From CAZYAK01 sp964645935 (GTDB taxonomy: Bacteria > Patescibacteriota > Gracilibacteria > Peribacterales > Peribacteraceae): 16,100 nt of DNA. The DNA lies in contig CAZYAK010000029.1 of assembly GCA_964645935.1 (NCBI GenBank), positions 1-16,100 of the forward strand. Direction: 5' to 3'. Shown piece by piece: positions 6,375 to 13,174 of this stretch. The notes beneath the pieces were generated by a model that was not told the origin of the DNA, made no database searches, and was given only the letters and a program-made list of their open reading frames with translations. The number at the start of each line of letters is the position of its first letter. Position 1 is the stretch's first letter. The position numbers were made by a program, and so were the translations under genes.

Positions 6375-7001
6375 TCACTTCTCCAGCTTCTCGCCTTCCT
6401 CTTCCGTCTCGTTGACCATCTTCGAGAGCCGGTCCACCGCCTGCATGCACTCGCGTGCGCGGACGTTGTCGGGCTCCAGCTCCAATGAACGGCGGAAGAG
6501 CGCCTTGGCTTTGGAGAAGTTCTGCACCTGCAGGTACGCGACGCCAAGGTCGCAGAGTGTGAGTGCGCTGTCGGAATCCAGATTGAGTGCACGTTCCAGT
6601 GTGACGATGCCCTGCGCCCGCTCGCCAGCATTGAAGAGCGCCCAACCGAGGCAGCGTAGGATCTCAGAATTGTTCGACTTGAGCTGGTTGGCCCGCCGCA
6701 GATGCGCCACGGACTCGGGCCACTGTTCCCCGCGTGAGCGGAGGAAGCCCAGGATGTAGTACCCGGTGTAGCTATCGGAATCGAGCGCGACGGCCTGGCG
6801 GGCCGCAGTCTCGGCTCGCTCGTACTCGGCCAAGCTCAGCTCGTTGTCTGCGATCTCCTCCAGTGCCGAGACGTTCTCGGGGTCCTCTAAGAGAAGCTCT
6901 TCCAGGAGGGCTAAGGCCTCGCGGTGGTGCCCGTTCAGCTTGAGCTGCTCGGCACGTTCCAAGCGTTCGAGGATATCCGCGGAAGGGTCGTCCTGCGCCA
7001 T
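6375..7001 (-). CDS. Tetratricopeptide repeat protein
   Basis: TPR protein of 208 aa with about five tandem helix-turn-helix repeats between residues 12 and 178. Repeat hallmarks are visible, for example LLEELLLEDPENVSALEEIA, AALDSDSYTGYYILGFLRSR-like, and LFRRSLELEPDNVRARECM. TPR solenoids act as protein-binding scaffolds; no enzymatic domain is attached. There is no signal peptide or TM segment, so it is probably cytoplasmic. The C-terminal tail (about 195-208) is strongly acidic and lysine-rich. ATG 7001 is chosen over an upstream extension because TACAGT lies 8 bases before it and the TPR pattern begins shortly after. Its partner is unknown. It lies upstream of ftsX across a repeat-filled gap. 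Confidence 0.85.
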   Translation of the reverse strand: MAQDDPSADILERLERAEQLKLNGHHREALALLEELLLEDPENVSALEEIADNELSLAEYERAETAARQAVALDSDSYTGYYILGFLRSRGEQWPESVAHLRRANQLKSNNSEILRCLGWALFNAGERAQGIVTLERALNLDSDSALTLCDLGVAYLQVQNFSKAKALFRRSLELEPDNVRARECMQAVDRLSKMVNETEEEGEKLEK

Positions 7002-7009
7002 GGGCGTGC

Positions 7010-7015
7010 ACTGTA
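7010..7015 (-). promoter_or_regulatory. -10-like TACAGT before the TPR gene
   Basis: On the minus strand TACAGT ends 8 bases before the ATG at 7001. There is no Shine-Dalgarno sequence and no clear -35 box. Confidence 0.4.
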
Positions 7016-7053
7016 CGGGAAAAGGCGGGTGGCCCGCCACCGATTTCGGGGAG

Positions 7054-7395
7054 TTAGTAGACGAGGAAGAGCACCGTGCGGAGGATACTGTACGACAACA
7101 GCACGATGGCCATCCCAATGATGGAGCCTTTCATGAGCTTCTTGCCTGTTTCCACGGGTCCCGGCTGGCCCGCAGAACCCACGAAATAGGCGGATCCCAC
7201 CAGGAAAAGTGCCGTGCAGACGGCCACACTGCTGGCCGCCAGATACCCCACGACGTTCTGCATAGCCGTAGCAAAGCTGATACGGATACCCGTGGTCACG
7301 AGGATGGTGCGGTGCTCGAGGGCTACGGCGATAGTCGGCAGCACACACGCGGCGGCCGGGGCCAGGAACCGGAGGAGGGAGCGAAAGCGGACCAT
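7054..7395 (-). CDS. VirB2/TrbC-like small membrane protein
   Basis: Protein of 113 aa with the layout of VirB2/TrbC-type pilin-like proteins common in CPR genomes: an N-terminal signal-like helix (about 5-25, RSLLRFLAPAAACVLPTIAV), TM1 at about 49-73, a short polar loop, and TM2 at about 90-112. The join VGSAYFVGSAGQPGPVETGK followed by GSIIGMAIVLLSYSILRTVL matches the usual pattern in this group, where a 'SAG' turn and a Lys/Gly loop precede the second helix. True VirB2 proteins form conjugative or type IV secretion pili. No other secretion gene is in the window, so function is open. Start ATG 7395 is placed by TATGAT 7 bases upstream; an in-frame ATG at 7407 overlaps that element. Confidence 0.7.
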   Translation of the reverse strand: MVRFRSLLRFLAPAAACVLPTIAVALEHRTILVTTGIRISFATAMQNVVGYLAASSVAVCTALFLVGSAYFVGSAGQPGPVETGKKLMKGSIIGMAIVLLSYSILRTVLFLVY

Positions 7396-7402
7396 TCGGA
7401 AT

Positions 7403-7408
7403 ATCATA
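7403..7408 (-). promoter_or_regulatory. -10-like TATGAT before the VirB2-like gene
   Basis: On the minus strand TATGAT ends 7 bases before the ATG at 7395, predicting a leaderless transcript. It faces the PBP promoter across the divergent intergenic region of 119 bases. Confidence 0.5.
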
Positions 7409-7474
7409 CCACGAAATGCTCATTCGGGGAATGGCATGCATCATCGCTTGCGCCTGCAGAAGCCCGCCGAACGA

Positions 7475-7504
7475 TTGCGGCGACGCGCTCCCAAGGCCTA
7501 CACT
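7475..7504 (+). promoter_or_regulatory. Promoter of the PBP gene
   Basis: TTGCGG (7475-7480) and TACACT (7499-7504) are separated by 18 bases. The ATG at 7515 begins 10 bases after the -10, so the leader would be about 4 bases long. TACACT also occurs before the RNase H and VanW genes. Confidence 0.55.
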
Positions 7505-7514
7505 GGCGTCTCCC

Positions 7515-10500
7515 ATGGCACCCGAGGGGTTTCAGACCCATACCATCGGCGGCGAGGCTCCGCCGGGCGGATCCGGCGTGCGCCGGTCCTCCCGCCAGAC
7601 CCCACCTCCCCTACCCCATCGTCCCCGCGGCAAGACGTTCGGGCGTGCCAACCCGCTGCGGCGCGCGTGGGCGTGGCTCGTGCGCCAGCAGCGCGAGCTG
7701 GGATGGCGCCGCTTCCTGCTCCGCGCGGGCGGGGCAGTCGGCCTGGTTCTCTTCCTCTACATTGGCTTCCTCTGGTTCACGCTCCCAAACCTGGACGATC
7801 CCGCCAGCCTCCTCGCCGCGCAGAGCACCGCCATCACCGACCGCAACGGCGCCGAGCTCTACCGCCTCTTCAGCGAGCAAGACCGTACCTACGTCCCAGG
7901 CGACCAGATCTCCGAGCCCATGCGCCAAGCCATCGTGTCCATTGAGGATGAGCGCTTTTACCGCCGTGGCTGCCTGGACCTGCGTGCCATGGTCCGCGTG
8001 TTCCTGCGCTTCGGCCAGGCGGGCGGCGCGTCCACGCTCACCCGCCAGTTGGCTCGCAACGCCTTAAACCTCCAGCACGAGAACGTGCTCAATCGGAAGC
8101 TCAAGGAGATCATCCTGGGCTGTCAGATGGAGTCACGGTTCTCCAAGGAAAAGATCCTAGAGCTCTACCTCAATTGGGTGCCGTTCGGGAACAACGCCTA
8201 TGGCGTGGAACAGGCCAGCCGCCGCTACTTCGCGTCATCGGCTAAAGACCTCACCGTGGCGCAGGCCGCAGTGCTGGCGAGTATCCCGCAACGCCCCTCC
8301 TATTTCAGCCCCTACGGACGCCACGTGCACACGTCCGTCACGGACCCCGTCCTGGAACGTATTGCTGACGGCAAGATCACTACCGCCGCGGAGATCGAGG
8401 ACGACGACGTACGCATCGGCCTCATCGGCACCCAGGTGGGCACGGGCTCCCGTACCGTCTACATCGGCGGCCGCACGGACCAAGTGCTTAAAAACATGCT
8501 CGAGCAGGAAATGATCTCCGAAGAGCAGCGCCAGACGGCGCTGTCCGAGCTGCAGGTACTCGTGTTCAACGCGCGCGGGGGGGGCGACGACGGCGCGTTT
8601 CGCGCTGCGCACTTCGTGCTGTGGGCCAAGGACCAGGTGGAGACGGCCTTCGATGGCACGGCAGACAAGGGCATCTTGGAGCAAGGCGGCCTGACGATCC
8701 GGACCACACTCGACGGCACGCTGCAGGCGGCGGCGGAGGCCGTGGTGCGCAAACACGCGCCCAACGTCGCCAAGCTCTACGGTGCACACAACATCGGGCT
8801 CGTGGCGATGGATCCGGCCACGCGCGAGATCCTCGCGTACGTGGGCAACGTGGACTACAACGACGAGGAGCACGAGGGCAAGGTGGACATGGCCCTGGTC
8901 CCCCGCCAGCCGGGCTCCAGCTTCAAGCCGTTCGTCTACGCGGGTGTGTTCCTCAAGGGATACTCGCCGGCCACCGTGCTCCACGACGTCTCCACGAAGT
9001 TCGGCACGTACCAGCCGCAGAACTTTGAGGGCGGCTTCTGGGGGCTCACCACCATCCGCAAGGCCCTCGGAGGATCGCGCAACATCCCCGCCGTGAAGGC
9101 GTACTTCCTGGCGGGCGAGGAGGACCAGCTGCTGGATCTCGTGAGCAGCATGGGCGTCACGTCACCCAAAGAGAACCGGCCCGACGCCGGCTATGGCCCC
9201 TCCATGGCCCTCGGCACGGCCGAGACGCCGCTCCTGGAAATGGTGCAGGGCTACGCCACGCTGGCCGACGGCGGACGGTACAAGCCCGCGGTGAGCATCC
9301 AGCGCATCACGGACCGCCGCGGCTCGCTGCTACCGCTGCCCGCGGCCTTCGACCCCGACGGCGAGGGTACTGAGGTCATGGACCCGCGCGTCGCCTACCA
9401 GATCACATCGGTGCTGAGCGACCCGTCGGTACGCCCCGGCGACTACTGGCGCAGCATCCTCACCGTTCCGGGCACCCAGGCCGCTGCCAAAACCGGCACG
9501 AGCAACAAATGTCTGGAGCGTGACGACGCCGGCAACTGCATCAAGCGCAAGCCCGACAACGTGTGGACGATGGGCTACACGCCGACCCTTGTGGTCGGTG
9601 TGTGGGTGGGCAACGCCACGGCCGATCCCATGAGCGACAGTGCCGACGGCATCAACGTAGCCGCCCCCATCTGGAAGGAGTTCATGTCACAGGCACAGAA
9701 GATCCTCCAGCCGGAGGTGACCACCTTCAGTCAGCCCGACGGCCTGGTGCAAGTGCAAGCCTCGCTGCTCTCGGGAGAGCTGCCCACGGAGTGCACGCCC
9801 GTGGACCTGCGCAAGTCCGACCTGTTCCTGAGGGAGCACGCTCCCTCCAAGGCCGACCCCGCGTGCGTCACACTCAACGTGGACAAGGTCACGGGCCTTC
9901 TAGCCTCCGAGAGCTGCCCCGTGGAGGCGCAGGAGCAGAAGAGCTTCTATGTGCCCTACACTCCTCTCTCCAACCGTTTCCCGTCGTGGGAGCAGGGCGT
10001 GCGCACTTGGGCGGCCGGGGGGGGCGTGCCGCTGCCCGTAGCGCCCACTGAGAGCTGCGACGTCAGCCTTACGCCCGGGCGCCTCATCAAGCCGACGCTC
10101 ACCATTCTCTCGCCCTCGTCTAACGGCACGGCCACGTTCCCGTCCTTCGCACCGCGGTACCGCTACACATCGGGCGGTGCGGTGCGGCAGATCGAGATCG
10201 AGATCGATGGCAAGCCCACAGAGTCGTTCACGGAGAAACCCTTCGAGGGCGCCATCCGCGTCCCGCGCTCCGTCTCCAAGAACGGATCACACACGCTCAC
10301 GGTCACGCTCACGGACGAGTTCTACAACGTCGTCACCGATTCCGTGCGCTTCACCTTCGGCGAGGACAGCTCGGGCCCCGACGTCACGGTGGTCTCACCT
10401 GAGCAAGGCGACGCCTTTGCGGTGGGTGGAGACGTCGTTATTCGCGCGGAGGCCGACGACCCGGAAGGCCAAATCAAGTACGTGGAGTTCTACCTTGATG

Positions 10501-10685
10501 ACCTGCTCCTCACGCGCAAGCCCAAAGTCCCCTACGAGCTCACCTACCCGCTAGACATAGCGCCGGGTAAGCACGTCGTGCGCGCAGTGGCCATCGATCT
10601 CGCCGGCAACAGCGCGGTAGACTCTGTCTCCATCACCGTGAGCGGCGAGGGCTCTGGTTCGGGGGAGGTGACGGTGCAGCCTTGA
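7515..10685 (+). CDS. Bifunctional penicillin-binding protein 1A
   Basis: Class A PBP of 1056 aa that polymerises glycan strands (GT51 domain) and cross-links them (transpeptidase domain) outside the membrane. A cytoplasmic basic N-terminus precedes one TM helix at about 70-92. GT51 follows at about 115-300, with EDERFYRRG at 144-152, GGASTLTRQLARN at 170-182 and ELYLNWVPFGNNAYGVEQAS. The transpeptidase has its three motifs: SSFK with S468 and K471, SRN at 521-523 and KTGTS at 659-663. The GT51 motif EDxxFxxHxG is altered (H to R151, last G to C153), while the catalytic Glu144 remains. From about residue 858 to the end, two Ig-like/Big-type beta domains extend the protein, making it longer than typical PBP1A (about 700-850 aa). 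ATG 7515 fits the promoter; the longer open frame from 7416 is rejected. Confidence 0.95.
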   Translation: MAPEGFQTHTIGGEAPPGGSGVRRSSRQTPPPLPHRPRGKTFGRANPLRRAWAWLVRQQRELGWRRFLLRAGGAVGLVLFLYIGFLWFTLPNLDDPASLLAAQSTAITDRNGAELYRLFSEQDRTYVPGDQISEPMRQAIVSIEDERFYRRGCLDLRAMVRVFLRFGQAGGASTLTRQLARNALNLQHENVLNRKLKEIILGCQMESRFSKEKILELYLNWVPFGNNAYGVEQASRRYFASSAKDLTVAQAAVLASIPQRPSYFSPYGRHVHTSVTDPVLERIADGKITTAAEIEDDDVRIGLIGTQVGTGSRTVYIGGRTDQVLKNMLEQEMISEEQRQTALSELQVLVFNARGGGDDGAFRAAHFVLWAKDQVETAFDGTADKGILEQGGLTIRTTLDGTLQAAAEAVVRKHAPNVAKLYGAHNIGLVAMDPATREILAYVGNVDYNDEEHEGKVDMALVPRQPGSSFKPFVYAGVFLKGYSPATVLHDVSTKFGTYQPQNFEGGFWGLTTIRKALGGSRNIPAVKAYFLAGEEDQLLDLVSSMGVTSPKENRPDAGYGPSMALGTAETPLLEMVQGYATLADGGRYKPAVSIQRITDRRGSLLPLPAAFDPDGEGTEVMDPRVAYQITSVLSDPSVRPGDYWRSILTVPGTQAAAKTGTSNKCLERDDAGNCIKRKPDNVWTMGYTPTLVVGVWVGNATADPMSDSADGINVAAPIWKEFMSQAQKILQPEVTTFSQPDGLVQVQASLLSGELPTECTPVDLRKSDLFLREHAPSKADPACVTLNVDKVTGLLASESCPVEAQEQKSFYVPYTPLSNRFPSWEQGVRTWAAGGGVPLPVAPTESCDVSLTPGRLIKPTLTILSPSSNGTATFPSFAPRYRYTSGGAVRQIEIEIDGKPTESFTEKPFEGAIRVPRSVSKNGSHTLTVTLTDEFYNVVTDSVRFTFGEDSSGPDVTVVSPEQGDAFAVGGDVVIRAEADDPEGQIKYVEFYLDDLLLTRKPKVPYELTYPLDIAPGKHVVRAVAIDLAGNSAVDSVSITVSGEGSGSGEVTVQP

Positions 10686-10695
10686 GGCCCGCAAG

Positions 10696-11349
10696 TCAGG
10701 CCTGGTCGGACGATTCCTGGAACTCCAGCGCCTCAGCCTCGGCAGTATCCAAATCCGCCTCCAGCTCTTCCGCCAGGTTCACCAGCGCGCTGCCTGCCTC
10801 TTCGAGATCCTCAGGGTGCGTCCGGAAGAGCTCCCTAAACTGCGTGCGTACCGTGCGGATCTTCGCGCGCAACGACTCGGGCTCGCCATCGAAGGCGAGA
10901 AGCTGCATGTAGGCATCCAACGGGTCCTGGCGCTGCGGCGCGTCCACGTATCCGTTCGCATCGTCGTCCTGGGGCTTCGCGTCCTCGTCGTGCTCGTTAA
11001 GGAAGCGGGCATGCTCGCGCTCGGCGGCGAAGACCGTCTCGCGCAGGCGCAACTCCTCTTCGGTCATGTCGTCGGCCACACCCAAGAAGACATCTGGCAG
11101 GAGCGCGCGGATCTCGGCCGTGACCTCTGCCACCCTCTCCTCCCCCGGCACGTCCTCGCGGGCATTGCCCAGTCGCGCGATGAGCTGGTCGATCGGCGCG
11201 GGTGACCCCCGGTACTCCGGAAGCGGTTCATCCCCCCACCGACTGCGTGCCCCGCGTTTCAGCGGCCCGGCGGCCTTGGCTTCCTTCTCGTCTTCGGCGT
11301 TGCGCCTACCGAACAGAGCTTCATCCCATCCGTCGTTATCCAGAGGCAT
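10696..11349 (-). CDS. Acidic hypothetical protein, 217 aa
   Basis: I do not recognise this protein. It is highly acidic overall and predicted cytoplasmic, without signal peptide or TM segment. Residues 1-50 are charged and probably disordered, with a basic patch (LKRGARSRWG, 30-39). Residues 52-120 and 145-210 are helical and Glu/Ala/Leu-rich, possibly coiled coil, separated by an Asp-rich linker (DEDAKPQDDDANGY, 121-134). It converges on the PBP gene with only 10 bases between the two stops. No Shine-Dalgarno sequence and no clear -10 element precede ATG 11349. A weak TATTGA at 11414-11419 would instead start an overlapping short ORF at 11405, which is uncertain. Confidence 0.7.
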   Translation of the reverse strand: MPLDNDGWDEALFGRRNAEDEKEAKAAGPLKRGARSRWGDEPLPEYRGSPAPIDQLIARLGNAREDVPGEERVAEVTAEIRALLPDVFLGVADDMTEEELRLRETVFAAEREHARFLNEHDEDAKPQDDDANGYVDAPQRQDPLDAYMQLLAFDGEPESLRAKIRTVRTQFRELFRTHPEDLEEAGSALVNLAEELEADLDTAEAEALEFQESSDQA

Positions 11350-11429
11350 ACTGAGCTGGGGAAGATGTGCCTATTCAATACCCCTGTGACCGCACCATCC
11401 ATCATTTGAGGAGTCAATATCCTCTCCAG

Positions 11430-11591
11430 GGCTAACCGCTGCGAAAAAATCCTCCCTCTCGCGGCGGAATCCCGGAAGACGTGCTTGAGTCCCATTTGCG
11501 CGCGCGTTCGGGAGAGGGGAGGATGGGGAATTGCTCCGGGGACGGTCCCCGGACGATCCACGCACCCGCTCCTTCCTGAAAGGAGGCTCCT
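11430..11591 (+). promoter_or_regulatory. Structured mRNA leader with sequestered Shine-Dalgarno
   Basis: The stretch upstream of the 88-aa gene holds nested complementary segments. Stem CCGCTGCG (11436-11443)/CGCGGCGG (11460-11467) encloses a loop (11444-11459). That loop, with its flank, can alternatively pair over 12 bases with GAGAGGGGAGGAT at 11512-11524 (one bulged G), giving a pseudoknot or a switch. TCCGGGG ACGGT CCCCGGA (about 11535-11553) is a second strong hairpin. CTCCTT (11570-11575) pairs with AAGGAG (about 11580-11585), covering the Shine-Dalgarno sequence. No promoter is clear, and I match it to no known riboswitch class. Confidence 0.45.
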
Positions 11592-11858
11592 ATGACCCCG
11601 CAGGGAACGCGGGGGAGGAGGCCGCTCTGTATCCTGATCCGCTTCACACGATGGGCACGCGACTCGCTCTACGGGTCGCTGCTCCAGTTGTGGGATCGGA
11701 TCTCGATCCATTGGCTCACGGTCTGCTACGCCGTCCTTCTGTCCTCATTCTTCCTGTCCCTGGCGTGGCAGCTCACGCGGATGGAACCGCGGGCCGAATG
11801 GTTCGAGCGCGAGATGCGCGAGCAGAAATTGCTCCCGCCCCTCACGCGGGACCAGTGA
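11592..11858 (+). CDS. Small single-pass membrane protein, 88 aa
   Basis: Hypothetical protein with one TM helix at about residues 41-60 (WLTVCYAVLLSSFFLSLAW). A basic, amphipathic N-terminal half (residues 7-36, many Arg and Trp) comes before it and an acidic/charged helix after it (MEPRAEWFEREMREQK, 64-79). By the positive-inside rule the N-terminus should be cytoplasmic. I recognise no family. Unlike the other genes here, it is preceded by a full Shine-Dalgarno sequence (AAAGGAGG) with a 5-base spacer before ATG 11592, which supports the start strongly. The Shine-Dalgarno lies within a hairpin-forming leader, suggesting translational control. It is followed by a GC-rich hairpin and converges with yebC. 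Confidence 0.7.
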   Translation: MTPQGTRGRRPLCILIRFTRWARDSLYGSLLQLWDRISIHWLTVCYAVLLSSFFLSLAWQLTRMEPRAEWFEREMREQKLLPPLTRDQ

Positions 11859-11878
11859 CGGTCTCCCCTCTTGGATCA

Positions 11879-11907
11879 GGGGTCCCGCGTCCGCGCGGGG
11901 CCCCGCC
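11879..11907 (+). terminator. GC-rich terminator-like hairpin
   Basis: GGGG-T-CCCGCG (11879-11889) pairs with CGCGGG-G-CCCC (11894-11904) around TCCG, with a single T-G pair. It lies between the convergent 88-aa gene and yebC stops. Only three T follow (CCTTTC), so termination on the plus strand may be weak; on the minus strand there is no T-tract. Confidence 0.5.
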
Positions 11908-11909
11908 TT

Positions 11910-12644
11910 TCAGAACTGCGCGTTGGTGTGCACCTCCGAGACGTCGTCGTCCTCCTCCACGGCCTCCATGAACGCGGAGACCTTCTCCGCCGCGGCGTCG
12001 TCCACGGGGACCTTCTGCTTGGGCACGAACGAGAGCCCCGCGGAGAGGATGGCGCAGCCCTTGCCCTTGAGAAAATCGCGCACGGGAGCCCAGTTGCTGA
12101 GCGCGGTGGTCACGCGCAGCACGCCGTCCGAGGCGGCGAAATCCTCGGCCCCGAAGTCGATCAGCTCCAGCTCCAGCTCCTCCAGCTTGCCTGCCGGCCA
12201 CGCCGCCTCCGGCACTTCCGCCACCACCAGGCCCTTGCGCTCGAACATCCACACCACCGAGCCGCCGTCGGCTACTCTCCCGCCGGCCTTGGAGATGGCC
12301 ATGCGCACGTTGGCGGCGGTGCGGTTGCGGTTGTCGGAGAGGCACTCCACCACGTACGCGGTGCCGCCCGGACCGTAGGCCTCGTAGACCACCTCCTGCA
12401 TGGCCTCGCCCTTGGTCTCGCCGGTCCCTTTCTTCATGGCACGGTCGATGTTGGCATTGGGGACGGAGTCCTCCTTGGCGTTGTCGATCGCCGTGCGCAG
12501 CGCCGCGTTGGTGACGGGGTCCCCGCCGCCGGCGCGCGACGCGATCTCGATGAGGCGCGCGTGGCGTGTGAAGAGCTTGTTGCGCTTGGCGTCCTGCGCG
12601 CCCTTGCGGACGCGGATGTTGGCCCATTTGCTATGACCTGACAT
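11910..12644 (-). CDS. yebC: YebC/PmpR family protein
   Basis: YebC/PmpR family protein, 244 aa, the usual family length. The family has been described as DNA-binding transcriptional regulators, and more recently YebC homologues as ribosome-associated factors that help translate proline-rich stretches. The N-terminus MSGHSKWANIRVRKGAQDAK is diagnostic, as are SRAGGGDPVTNAALRTAIDN, a YEAYGPGG-x-A-x-VVECLSDNRNRT segment and NVRMAISKAGG. The acidic C-terminus EDDDVSEVHTNAQF is also typical. ATG 12644 is fixed by the family N-terminus. It has no Shine-Dalgarno sequence and no -10 element close by. Instead a short leaderless ORF (12631-12711) runs across its start, which suggests translational coupling. 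Confidence 0.96.
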   Translation of the reverse strand: MSGHSKWANIRVRKGAQDAKRNKLFTRHARLIEIASRAGGGDPVTNAALRTAIDNAKEDSVPNANIDRAMKKGTGETKGEAMQEVVYEAYGPGGTAYVVECLSDNRNRTAANVRMAISKAGGRVADGGSVVWMFERKGLVVAEVPEAAWPAGKLEELELELIDFGAEDFAASDGVLRVTTALSNWAPVRDFLKGKGCAILSAGLSFVPKQKVPVDDAAAEKVSAFMEAVEEDDDVSEVHTNAQF

Positions 12645-12711
12645 ACGGGGGGAGAACGGACGGGAGTGCCTGCCCGCCGCAGCTCCACAGAGCGGAGGCG
12701 GGTCCGGACAT
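12631..12711 (-). CDS. Candidate leaderless upstream ORF overlapping yebC
   Basis: An ATG at 12709-12711 lies 6 bases after TATCGT (12718-12723). It would encode 26 residues (begins MSGPASALWSCGG, ends PYVRS) and stop with TAG at 12631-12633, 11 bases inside yebC, so ribosomes ending here could restart at the yebC ATG (12642-12644). The peptide itself has no recognisable function, and its coding status is not demonstrated. Its interest is the parallel with the short ORF at 5112-5210. Confidence 0.3.
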   Translation of the reverse strand: MSGPASALWSCGGQALPSVLPPYVRS

Positions 12712-12717
12712 GCCCAG

Positions 12718-12748
12718 ACGATAGCGCAGACCTCGGCTACTTGATCAA
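12718..12748 (-). promoter_or_regulatory. Candidate promoter of the yebC transcript
   Basis: On the minus strand TTGATC (12743-12748) and TATCGT (12718-12723) are separated by 19 bases, slightly long. Transcription would begin near 12711. The -35 lies in the palindrome TTGATCAA (12741-12748), which could also serve a plus-strand promoter, although no good plus-strand -10 follows. Confidence 0.35.
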
Positions 12749-12806
12749 CCCGTCATTCTGGTGTGTCGATGTACAAAGCCGTGTCGCTTCGGTGGATCTG
12801 CCTCGC

Positions 12807-12812
12807 TACCAT
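12807..12812 (+). promoter_or_regulatory. -10-like TACCAT before the 103-aa gene
   Basis: TACCAT ends 10 bases before the ATG at 12823, the same spacing as at the PBP gene. An in-frame ATG at 12811 overlaps this element. No clear -35 box is seen. Confidence 0.25.
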
Positions 12813-12822
12813 GGGCCAACTC

Positions 12823-13134
12823 ATGAGCCCCCAGACCCCGGAGAACGGCGGAGACGAGCCCGACTACGATCCTGCCATCTACGGCGAGGACCCCGAGCCA
12901 GTACCCCCGCACAACGCACCCACGATCCCCTCCGGCGCCGCCATGGAGCGCATGCTCAGGTCCGCGTGCGCTCGCCGGAAGCTCGATGTTGCCAAGGCCC
13001 TCGCCATCACGCCTGATCTCCAACGGATCCTGGGGGAACTTGTCGCACGTGGCGACGCATACCTGGACGAGTTCTCCGTCAGCGAGGCTATAACAATCGC
13101 CATCCAGCGCGGCCACGAGCTCAAGCTAGACTGA
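12823..13134 (+). CDS. Small hypothetical protein, 103 aa
   Basis: I do not recognise this protein. Residues 1-38 are acidic and proline-rich and likely disordered (GGDEPDYDPAIYGEDPEPVP). Residues 39-103 form a compact helical region (SGAAMERMLRSACARRKLDV, ILGELVARGDAYL, SVSEAITIAIQRGHELKLD) that could be a small helical domain. There is no signal peptide or TM segment. The frame is open from a GTG at 12763, with ATGs at 12769, 12811 and 12823; 12823 is chosen weakly, from the TACCAT element. It ends 9 bases before a strong hairpin and converges with rpsR. Confidence 0.6.
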   Translation: MSPQTPENGGDEPDYDPAIYGEDPEPVPPHNAPTIPSGAAMERMLRSACARRKLDVAKALAITPDLQRILGELVARGDAYLDEFSVSEAITIAIQRGHELKLD

Positions 13135-13143
13135 TCTGGCCTC

Positions 13144-13174
13144 GTATGCGGATGCTCGAGAGACGTCCGCATAC
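13144..13174. repeat. Inverted repeat between convergent genes
   Basis: GTATGCGGA (13144-13152) and TCCGCATAC (13166-13174) form a perfect 9-bp stem around a 13-base loop that contains CTCGAG. It lies just after the 103-aa gene. It has no T-tract on the plus strand, so it may be a processing or stability hairpin, or act with the adjacent terminator. Confidence 0.65.

Noticed and set aside
7416..7514. Earlier start of the PBP at 7416
   Set aside because: The -35/-10 pair at 7475-7504 lies within this extension, and the extra residues have no PBP character.
8621..9028. Other open frames inside the PBP gene
   Set aside because: They overlap a gene with clear catalytic motifs and show the Arg/Gly/His-rich composition of shifted frames.
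11259..11405. Third leaderless short ORF (ATG 11405 after TATTGA) overlapping the acidic protein gene
   Set aside because: TATTGA ends in A and has no matching -35 box. The frame runs about 90 bases into the gene, so coupling is less plausible than at the other two sites.
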